Of a stretch of DNA of 5,701 nt, positions 1 through 4,833 are shown in pieces. The stretch comes from Bacillota bacterium. Lineage in GTDB: Bacteria; Bacillota_E; Sulfobacillia; Sulfobacillales; Sulfobacillaceae. How positions within the stretch are numbered: the first letter of the stretch is position 1; the number at the start of each line of letters is the position of its first letter. Location: NCBI GenBank assembly GCA_021802225.1, contig JAKAAS010000150.1:1-5701 (forward strand). The letters are read 5' to 3'. The notes under the pieces were generated by a model. It had not been told where the DNA came from and searched no databases. It saw nothing but the letters and a program-made list of their open reading frames with translations. The translations under genes and the position numbers were made by a program.

Positions 1-52
1 CCGCCACAGCCTGTCCCCATGTTTTGAGCCAAAGCAGATCATCACTGTGCAT
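1..52 (-). CDS. N-terminal start of an unidentified divergent gene (partial, cut by left edge)
   Basis: A minus-strand reading frame opens with ATG at 52 and stays open for 17 codons to the window edge (MHSDDLLWLKTWGQAVA). A purine-rich GGGGGATGGCGG stretch lies just before the ATG, and an extended -10 promoter lies about 50 bases upstream, giving an inferred leader of about 45 nt. This arrangement is why I believe the frame, because the peptide is too short to assign to a family. Its position, divergent from a drug-type exporter, is where a local transcriptional regulator is often encoded, but nothing in these 17 residues shows that. It could also be a chance open frame. Confidence 0.4.
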   Translation of the reverse strand, partial: MHSDDLLWLKTWGQAVA

Positions 53-102
53 CCGCCATCCCCCTACCCGGTGCGGACTCAACACCCCGCATCTCTCTCC
101 CG

Positions 103-111
103 ATTATAGCA
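103..111 (-). promoter_or_regulatory. Extended -10 promoter for the leftward gene
   Basis: Read on the minus strand, this is TGC followed by a perfect TATAAT (the plus strand shows ATTATAGCA). The TGn extension can compensate for a poor -35, and I see only a weak TTTCCT/ATTTCC candidate 16-17 bases upstream. Transcription would start near 96 and run into the frame that begins at 52. The core hexamer is exact, but the assignment rests on sequence alone. Confidence 0.5.
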
Positions 112-153
112 ATCCCTGGCCATAAGGAAATAATGCGGCACACCAGTACTGAC

Positions 154-217
154 TGTTGCATTACACGATAATTTTTAGTATGGTCAGGGAATACTTTGCA
201 GGATTTGTTGCATCCTG
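154..217. repeat. Short direct and inverted repeats, possible operator
   Basis: The octamer TGTTGCAT occurs at 154-161 and again at 206-213. The copies start 52 bases apart, close to five helical turns. The second copy lies inside an inverted repeat, CAGGAT (199-204) and ATCCTG (212-217), around a 7-base loop. A smaller AGTAT/ATACT pair lies at 177-181 and 191-195. These elements cover the candidate exporter promoter and its leader, where a repressor would bind. No family-specific operator is recognised. Confidence 0.3.
156..184 (+). promoter_or_regulatory. Weak candidate promoter for the MFS exporter
   Basis: TTGCAT at 156-161 and TATGGT at 179-184 are separated by 17 bases. The match to a housekeeping promoter is partial: three of six bases in the -35 and four of six in the -10. 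An alternative -10 (GATAAT, 167-172) has no acceptable -35. The poor core would suit a regulated promoter, but it may also simply be the wrong choice. It leaves about 57 nt of leader before the ATG at 248. Confidence 0.25.
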
Positions 218-235
218 TCATTAACCGCACCCTCT

Positions 236-243
236 AGGGAGGT
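236..243 (+). promoter_or_regulatory. Ribosome binding site of the MFS exporter
   Basis: AGGGAGGT ends four bases before the ATG at 248, with GGAGG five bases from it. This near-perfect Shine-Dalgarno sequence fixes the start codon and fits a Firmicute-type host. Confidence 0.85.
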
Positions 244-247
244 CACT

Positions 248-1708
248 ATGGCTGTCTCGTCTCACACAAGCCGGCAGCATCCCCTAACCGGCCGTGCCTT
301 GTGGCTCAGCTTTGCTGCGGCCACCACCGGCACGTTCATGGTCAACGTCGACTCCAGTGTCGTCAACGTCGCACTCCCGGTCATGCAGCACCAGTTCGCT
401 CTGCCCATTGCGACCCTGCAGTGGGTTGTGACAGCGTACCTTCTGGCCATCACGGGTGTGCTGCCGGTGATGGGACAGTTAGCCGACCGCCTGGGCCGGC
501 GCGAGGTCTTTGTCGTCGGCACCGCGACATTCATTGTGGGTTCTCTGCTGTGCGCCTTGTCCCCCGACTTTGAGTGGCTGGTGATGGCCCGCGTGTTCCA
601 AGGTCTGGGCGGCGCCATCATCATGGCGAATGTTATGGCGATTATTGCTCTCATCTTTGCGCCCGACCAGCGGGGAAAGGCCTTGGGGCTTATCGGGTCG
701 GTCGTGGCCGCCGGCACTTTGGCAGGGCCGCCTTTAGGCGGCATATTAACGGCAGCATTCGGCTGGCAAAGCATCTTCTGGATCAATATTCCCTTTGGAC
801 TGTGGGGATTGTGGGGGTCTTACCATTACCTGCCCCACTTTCCGCGCGACCAGACGCTCCGCGCCCAGCGCTTTGACTGGCAGGGCGCGGTGGCGTTCCT
901 GCTGACGACATCCTTTTTGCAGTTTGGCTTGGCCAACCTCCACAACTGGTACGGCGTCGCGCTATTGGTCCTGACGGCTGCCGCCCTTTACCTATTTATC
1001 AGAGTGGAGTCCCGTGGAGAGCACCCGCTTGTCCCGTTGCGGCTCTTTAAGGTGTGGCCTTTCTCGATGAATATGATCGCGGGAATTTTCTATTGGATAC
1101 TGATGATGTTTCCAGCCTTTTTAATCCCATTTTTCTTGCGGGATGAGCTCAAACTGTCTGTGGGCGTCATCGGCGTCTCCCTGTTCCCCCAAGCCCTGAC
1201 CATGATTGTTGTCTCGCCGTGGGGAGGCACTTTAGCCGACAAGTACGGCATATTGCTCCCCGCGCGTCTGGGCCTGGCCATCTTCGCCCTCGTCAACGTG
1301 GGCTTGGCATTGGTACCGGGAACCGCCCCCTTATGGTGGATCTGGATCTTGCTGGCTGGCCAGGGAATCGCCGCCGGTTTGTTTTCTTCGCCCAACAGCG
1401 CAGCCATCCTGAACTCGGTCAAAAAGAGGGATACCGGTCTTGCCTCCAGCCTCATGGCCACCGAAAGAAATCTCGGCCGTGCGATCGGCGTCGGCCTGGC
1501 CACAGAAATCCTCTCCGTACTCTGGATTCTGGCAGGACTCGGCCCCTCCCCCTCCCACACCAATCCCCATTACGCCTCATGGTTTCTGATGGGATTCCAC
1601 GGGGTATTCTGGATTGCCGTTGGCTTTGCCGTATTGGCGTTTCTGACCACCGTGAATCCCGGAGCCGAGAAATCCCCCCCGCTTCCCGGCCGGGGTGGCC
1701 GTCTCTGA
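248..1708 (+). CDS. DHA2-type (EmrB/QacA) MFS exporter, 14 TM
   Basis: This is a complete 486-residue protein of the major facilitator superfamily, drug:H+ antiporter family 2. Such proteins use the proton gradient to export drugs or toxic metabolites across the cytoplasmic membrane. The sequence shows the TM1 signature with Asp35 (VNVDSSVVNVALP, 32-44), motif A GQLADRLGRRE at 76-86, motif B around Arg115 (RVFQGLGG) and the antiporter motif C with GPPLGG at 159-164. FWINIPFG lies at 176-183, and a second motif-A-like GTLADKYG at 326-333. Hydrophobic segments fit 14 TM helices, with two extra helices around residues 212-251 between the two six-helix halves. The last 17 residues or so are a Pro/Gly-rich cytoplasmic tail. 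Length and motifs are normal. The substrate cannot be deduced. A partial divergent gene with its own promoter lies to the left, and repeats in the leader may be operator sites. Confidence 0.95.
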   Translation: MAVSSHTSRQHPLTGRALWLSFAAATTGTFMVNVDSSVVNVALPVMQHQFALPIATLQWVVTAYLLAITGVLPVMGQLADRLGRREVFVVGTATFIVGSLLCALSPDFEWLVMARVFQGLGGAIIMANVMAIIALIFAPDQRGKALGLIGSVVAAGTLAGPPLGGILTAAFGWQSIFWINIPFGLWGLWGSYHYLPHFPRDQTLRAQRFDWQGAVAFLLTTSFLQFGLANLHNWYGVALLVLTAAALYLFIRVESRGEHPLVPLRLFKVWPFSMNMIAGIFYWILMMFPAFLIPFFLRDELKLSVGVIGVSLFPQALTMIVVSPWGGTLADKYGILLPARLGLAIFALVNVGLALVPGTAPLWWIWILLAGQGIAAGLFSSPNSAAILNSVKKRDTGLASSLMATERNLGRAIGVGLATEILSVLWILAGLGPSPSHTNPHYASWFLMGFHGVFWIAVGFAVLAFLTTVNPGAEKSPPLPGRGGRL

Positions 1709-1756
1709 GCAGCAGGAAGGCCACAGGATTAAGAGGCCTGCGGTGCGCTGTCAACT

Positions 1757-2014
1757 CTAGTCCGCGCGCCGCGCCTTATGGTGCCGCAGCCGTCTCCGGG
1801 TTTGCAGGCGGCTCCGCCGGGATTCGGTAAGGAGGCGGATGCCTGGCGGGTACAGGTGAACCAGCACTGACTGCGGCACCATCACCTGCAAATTCCCGCA
1901 CAAGGTGCATTGCCATCCGTGGACAACGGTAATGGACGCCCGCTGCCCTTCCACCGTTAAAGGACCTGTTGTCACCACTTCTTCTGACCCGCACACCGCG
2001 CAACGATCATCCAC
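1757..2014 (-). CDS. Small basic protein with two CxxC knuckles (putative zinc ribbon)
   Basis: I do not recognise this 85-residue protein as a named family. With the GTG start at 2014 it has Cys5-x2-Cys8-Gly and Cys36-x2-Cys39-Gly, a four-cysteine arrangement expected to bind one zinc, joined by a beta-rich stretch (PLTVEGQRASITVVHGW). The C-terminal 25 residues are very basic (SRRSRL, TRRRLRHHKARR) and could contact nucleic acid or be disordered. The pattern loosely recalls YgiT-type or rubredoxin-like zinc ribbons. A TTG at 2029 would add five residues, but GGGAGGGG (2027-2020) sits five bases before the GTG and would lie inside the gene if TTG were used. The gene converges with the exporter across 48 bases and is preceded by the DnaA-box cluster, one box of which overlaps its start codon. 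A TAAAAT at 2047-2042 is a possible -10 without a good -35. Confidence 0.65.
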   Translation of the reverse strand: MDDRCAVCGSEEVVTTGPLTVEGQRASITVVHGWQCTLCGNLQVMVPQSVLVHLYPPGIRLLTESRRSRLQTRRRLRHHKARRAD

Positions 2015-2146
2015 ACTAGCCCCTCCCAAGTCCTGTAAGTCATTTTAGTTATTCACAGTAAACTTCCACGGCCAGAGAGCATTTTCCTGCCTTGCACATT
2101 CTCCTGTCCACAGTTTTTTCACAACTTTATCCCCACTATATCCACA
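2007..2146 (+). promoter_or_regulatory. DnaA-box cluster, six boxes in one orientation
   Basis: Against the consensus TTATNCACA the plus strand reads: TCATCCACA (2007-2015, one mismatch), TTATTCACA (2049-2057, perfect), CTGTCCACA (2104-2112, two), TTTTTCACA (2115-2123, one), TTATCCCCA (2127-2135, one) and ATATCCACA (2138-2146, one). All point the same way. The last four start 11, 12 and 11 bases apart, so they lie on one face of the helix, as in cooperative DnaA arrays. The first two start 42 bases apart, four turns. The cluster lies in the upstream region of the small zinc-ribbon gene, with no dnaA, dnaN or rpmH in the window. It could be an off-origin DnaA-box cluster that titrates or regulates DnaA, a DnaA-controlled promoter, or an origin separated from dnaA. 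The sequence pattern is clear, but the function is inferred. Confidence 0.6.
2020..2027 (-). promoter_or_regulatory. Ribosome binding site that decides the GTG start
   Basis: GGGAGGGG on the minus strand is followed after CTAGT by GTG at 2014. The alternative TTG at 2029 has only AGGA two bases upstream, which is too close. The shorter product is therefore favoured. Confidence 0.7.
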
Positions 2147-2149
2147 GTC

Positions 2150-2157
2150 TTCGACAA
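2150..2157 (-). promoter_or_regulatory. Perfect Spo0A box next to the DnaA boxes
   Basis: The minus strand reads TTGTCGAA, the consensus 0A box bound by phosphorylated Spo0A, the sporulation master regulator of Firmicutes. It begins four bases after the last DnaA box. In Bacillus subtilis, Spo0A boxes lie among the DnaA boxes of oriC and restrain initiation at sporulation onset, so the pairing is suggestive. The motif is only eight bases, and one copy alone would be weak evidence. Confidence 0.4.
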
Positions 2158-2182
2158 ACGGGCTGCCTGCGCTCATTTGGCC

Positions 2183-2227
2183 AGCAAAAATAATGCGTTA
2201 TTCTGACAACAACTTCATTTTCATGAA
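2183..2227. other. AT-rich segment beside the DnaA-box cluster
   Basis: About 71% of these 45 bases are A or T, in otherwise GC-rich surroundings. A GC-rich spacer (2159-2174) separates the segment from the DnaA and Spo0A boxes. It contains an inverted repeat, AATAA-TGCG-TTATT (2189-2202), and the palindrome TTCATGAA (2220-2227). The order of boxes, GC spacer and AT-rich DNA resembles a duplex unwinding element, but I see no convincing DnaA-trio repeats. It could equally be part of a promoter or an operator. Confidence 0.3.
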
Positions 2228-2264
2228 CTGTGGACGGATGCGGCGGGCGATGCTGGTGACAGGA

Positions 2265-2272
2265 TTCGACAA
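2265..2272 (-). promoter_or_regulatory. Second Spo0A box
   Basis: This is the same octamer, TTGTCGAA on the minus strand, 115 bases to the right of the first copy. The identity extends to nine bases (TTCGACAAA on the plus strand). It lies in the same non-coding region, about 30 bases past the SDR stop codon. Two exact octamers in one intergenic region are unlikely by chance, which supports reading both as real sites. Confidence 0.4.
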
Positions 2273-2302
2273 AGCTAGAGAGTGGCGCCGGGAGCGCAGG
2301 AT

Positions 2303-3091
2303 TCAGGCCAGGCCCCGGTGGGCTCCGCCATCAATGTCAATGCTGGTCCCGGTGATGTAGCGCGCCTGCTCGGACATGAGAAACACCACCAGCTGCGCGA
2401 CATCAGCCGCCGCCGGCAGACTGCCGAAAGGGGAGCCGCTGCGCATTTCTGAGAGCACTTCAGTGCGGTCGCGCTGGACCCTCTTGGCCATTTGGCCAGC
2501 CATCTGGGTCAGCAAACTGGTGTCCGTCGCTCCGGGATTGACATTCACCAGTCTCACTCGGGAGCTCCTAGCCTCGTCAGCCAGTACCTTGGTCACCGCC
2601 CGCAGCGCCCCGTTCACGGCACTGGCAATGGCCAAATTGGGATTGGGATCTTTTCCCGCCACGCCCACCAAGTTCACGATGACCCCGCGCTGGCGCGCCA
2701 TCATTCCCGGCAGAACCGCCCGCATCATCGCCAGGTACCCCCAAAACTTCAGGGTGAAATCTTGCTGCCAAAGCTCCCAGGGCGCGTCCAGAGCGCCCGC
2801 AATGGAAGCCCCGCCCGCGCCGTTTAGAAGCAGTGTGGGCTCTCCTATCGATGCCTGGGCATACTGCGCCACCCTCTTGGCGGCATCAGGCTGGTCGGCC
2901 ATATCGCACGCGTACCAGAACGCATGGCCAGGACCCGCCTGATTCAGCTCACCCGCCCTCTGGGCAAGCGCCTGCCCATCTCTCGCAACCAAAAGGACGT
3001 CGCTGCCCTGCGCCACCAGCTGCTCTGCCACTGCGCGGCCAATCCCCCGGCTTCCCCCCGTGATAATCGCCCGGTCCTTGGAAGGTCCCAT
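2303..3091 (-). CDS. SDR-fold protein with the catalytic tetrad replaced
   Basis: This 262-residue protein belongs to the short-chain dehydrogenase/reductase superfamily and is soluble and cytoplasmic. The nucleotide site is intact: TGGSRGIG (11-18), Arg37 after strand 2 (suggesting NADP), Asp63 in CDMAD and NGAGG (90-94). The NVNPGATDT loop (183-191) and the C-terminal YITGTSIDIDGGAHRG (245-260) are also classical. The active site is not. By alignment to the family pattern the catalytic Asn is Lys115, Ser is Gly143, Tyr is Ala156 and Lys is Asn160, and the normal 13-residue Ser-to-Tyr spacing is kept. It may therefore catalyse a different reaction or act as a dinucleotide-binding partner. 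Similar replacements occur in some divergent SDR subfamilies. The ATG at 3091 is chosen because AAAGGGGG (3106-3099) precedes it by seven bases. A GTG at 3121 has no ribosome binding site. The lipoprotein gene ends 31 bases upstream. Confidence 0.9.
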   Translation of the reverse strand: MGPSKDRAIITGGSRGIGRAVAEQLVAQGSDVLLVARDGQALAQRAGELNQAGPGHAFWYACDMADQPDAAKRVAQYAQASIGEPTLLLNGAGGASIAGALDAPWELWQQDFTLKFWGYLAMMRAVLPGMMARQRGVIVNLVGVAGKDPNPNLAIASAVNGALRAVTKVLADEARSSRVRLVNVNPGATDTSLLTQMAGQMAKRVQRDRTEVLSEMRSGSPFGSLPAAADVAQLVVFLMSEQARYITGTSIDIDGGAHRGLA

Positions 3092-3122
3092 CCGTCCGCC
3101 CCCTTTGTAGTGATAAAACACT

Positions 3123-4268
3123 CTATGACACAGGGCTTGACTTTATGAACTGGGACCAGGAAGCTCTTGTCGGAATATAAAACGCGAGCCCATAGCCCTG
3201 GCCCACCACCACGACACCCGCAGGCGTCTGCGTCAGGGGAAAAACTGGGGGTTGCCCGTTGAGCAGGGCCGGGGAGAAATTGCTGCGCGGGAGAATCGCC
3301 ATGGCTCCTGTCGCGAGATTCACCCGGGCGACAGACACCTGATTCAAACCAGAATCCCATAGCGTCACCAAGGCAACCTGAGCACTCACCCAGTCGGCGC
3401 GGCTAACGCCCCCCGCGTAATGCTGAACGTCTGGAGGAACGAGCCAGCTGCCGGCCAGAGAGGTTGCAATAGTTTGGGATGGCGTGATCCGCACCAGACT
3501 GTCGGCGGTTTCGGGAAATGAGCCGGGACCCGACACCAAGGCCATAACCGCGCCGCCCGCACCGGCAAATCGCGGCGGCGCCAAGTCCATCACAGTTCCC
3601 GTAAGCGGCACCTGTTTTTGCACCGCGCCGTTTTGCCACAGCATCACCGCATCAGGATCATCCTCCGCCAGCCACACCCCGTCCTCCGGGCCCGGCTGCA
3701 CCGCCACAATCCTGCCCTTCACCTGGGGAAGCGGCGCCAGTGACACCCGTCCTCCCCGCATTTCAGCTAATTCCCACCCGCCAGCGGCCAGGGGGACGGC
3801 CGCGAAAACCGCCGCCGGGCCGCCCGCAACCGCCGCCGGTGCCAGCTCCGAGGGCGCGGACCATGTCTGCCGACCCTGCGCATCTTCCAAAAAATTCTTG
3901 GACCCTACTCTCCCGGCTGCCGCAGGCCGCCCGGCGGCATTCAGGGCGGCCGCCCCCACGGCAGCATAGGGACTCACCTGAACATGAGCCGTCCCCGGCT
4001 GCCATGACAGCAAAGACGCGGCATCAGGCACATTGCTCCACAGCGCCTCCGTCTCCAGCACCCCCGAAGGCGATACCGCCAGGTGTGCGACGTAGCCTTC
4101 AAGCTCAGGGCTGACCGCTCGCAGGGAAAGGCCAGCCACCCCAGGGAAAGCAGCCGGCAGGCCCACCGATAAGGGCTGCGGCTGCGCTGCCAGCGAGCCG
4201 CAGCCCGCCAGCGTGAGTGTTAATCCCGCTGCTCCCAGTCTCCTGAACCACCGTATCATCACCCGCAT
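3123..4268 (-). CDS. Lipoprotein of unknown function, possibly beta-propeller-like
   Basis: The N-terminus is a clear lipoprotein signal: a basic RWFRR, a hydrophobic GAAGLTLT core and the lipobox LAGC, with the lipidated Cys at residue 23 from this start. The mature protein of about 359 residues would be anchored to the outer face of the membrane. It is rich in Ala, Gly, Pro and Val and looks like successive short beta strands ending in polar turns (for example LWQNGAVQKQV, VSVARVNLATGAMAIL, LAFYIPTRASW). That suggests a repeat or propeller fold, but I recognise no family and no catalytic motif. The start is uncertain. ATG at 4268 or 4259 gives a compact signal peptide, neither has a good ribosome binding site, and a TTG at 4307 would start five bases after the NUDIX stop. 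Translational coupling to the NUDIX gene is possible. The composition is more GC- and alanine-rich than its neighbours. Confidence 0.8.
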   Translation of the reverse strand: MRVMIRWFRRLGAAGLTLTLAGCGSLAAQPQPLSVGLPAAFPGVAGLSLRAVSPELEGYVAHLAVSPSGVLETEALWSNVPDAASLLSWQPGTAHVQVSPYAAVGAAALNAAGRPAAAGRVGSKNFLEDAQGRQTWSAPSELAPAAVAGGPAAVFAAVPLAAGGWELAEMRGGRVSLAPLPQVKGRIVAVQPGPEDGVWLAEDDPDAVMLWQNGAVQKQVPLTGTVMDLAPPRFAGAGGAVMALVSGPGSFPETADSLVRITPSQTIATSLAGSWLVPPDVQHYAGGVSRADWVSAQVALVTLWDSGLNQVSVARVNLATGAMAILPRSNFSPALLNGQPPVFPLTQTPAGVVVVGQGYGLAFYIPTRASWSQFIKSSPVS

Positions 4269-4311
4269 CACCCACGTTATTGTGCGATGTTTCGACACCG
4301 ATCGCAAGGGA

Positions 4312-4821
4312 CTAGGAGAATTCCCGCGACTGGCGGCGGGCTGCTTGAATCAGAGGGCGCTGCGCCGGCAACAGGAGATCGGGCAGGGCATCGGCTGCAA
4401 ACCAGCGCAGCTCTGTAATTTCCCCATCAGCCGATGCTGGCAGTTGGTCCTGGCTGGCCACATCCGCCCAGTACCCTATTTCCATGTGGCGGCGGTGCGC
4501 AGCGCCCGAATAGAAATAATGGAATTGTGAAATGGTCAGGCCGGTTTCTTCAAAAACTTCGCGGGAAGCGGCCTGCTCGGGACTTTCGCCAGCATTGACC
4601 CAGCCCGTGAGAAGACCCCAGGGATAGCGCGGCCGGTAGCTGTGCCGCAGCAGCAGTATCTCATCGCCATGCCACAGGACTACGACCACCGCCACCAGAA
4701 ACTTCGTCTGGGTCAGGTACATGATGCCCTGCACCATACGCTTCGGCAGGACGCGCCCTATCAGGAAAAAGCGCAGGCGCCGCCACATGGTGCTACATGC
4801 CACGGCCACCTGTCTTCCCAC
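4312..4821 (-). CDS. NUDIX hydrolase
   Basis: This 169-residue protein hydrolyses a nucleoside diphosphate linked to another group (X), using Mg2+ or Mn2+. The complete Nudix box GX5EX7REUXEEXGU is present: Gly73, Glu79, Arg87-Glu88-Val89, Glu91-Glu92 and Gly94-Leu95. The metal ligands are the glutamates of the REVFEE helix. Before it, VAVVVVLWHGDEILLLRHSYRPRYPWGL forms the usual first strands. A 40-residue basic and hydrophobic N-terminal extension (WRRLRFFLIGRVLPKRMV) precedes the fold. The substrate cannot be read from the sequence, since the RHSYRPRYPWG type occurs in several uncharacterised Nudix groups. The GTG start lies 12 bases after the mutase stop, with a GGGGCGG stretch between them. 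An ATG at 4788 would shorten it by 11 residues. Close spacing indicates cotranscription with the mutase, perhaps for clean-up of CoA or nucleotide by-products, which is inference. Confidence 0.93.
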   Translation of the reverse strand: MGRQVAVACSTMWRRLRFFLIGRVLPKRMVQGIMYLTQTKFLVAVVVVLWHGDEILLLRHSYRPRYPWGLLTGWVNAGESPEQAASREVFEETGLTISQFHYFYSGAAHRRHMEIGYWADVASQDQLPASADGEITELRWFAADALPDLLLPAQRPLIQAARRQSREFS

Positions 4822-4833
4822 CTCGCCGCCCCA

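Noticed and set aside
133..171. Possible 12-residue leader peptide (ATG after AAGGA) upstream of the exporter
   Set aside because: The ribosome binding site is only four bases away, the peptide has no attenuation-type codon run, and the likeliest exporter promoter would start downstream of it.
1090..1563. Minus-strand open frame (157 codons) inside the MFS gene
   Set aside because: It is antisense to well-conserved transporter sequence and has no motifs of its own.
1718..1739. AGGCC/GGCCT inverted repeat between the convergent genes as a terminator
   Set aside because: The stem is only five pairs with a 12-base loop, and no T-run follows on either strand.
2090..2098. CCTTGCACA as a further DnaA box
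   Set aside because: It has three mismatches in the first three positions, too weak to count.
2229..2237. TGTGGACGG as an opposing DnaA box
   Set aside because: It has three mismatches to the consensus and lies outside the phased array.
2282..2296. GC-rich repeat after the SDR gene as a terminator
   Set aside because: Only a four-base GCGC pairing is possible and there is no T-tract in the minus direction.
2376..2942. Long plus-strand open frame (188 codons) across the SDR gene
   Set aside because: It is antisense to a protein with clear SDR motifs, has no ribosome binding site and shows no family resemblance.
3484..3969. Plus-strand open frame (161 codons) across the lipoprotein gene
   Set aside because: Its low-complexity Pro/Ala composition is what the reverse strand of a GC-rich Ala/Gly gene gives. 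The minus-strand frame has a signal peptide.
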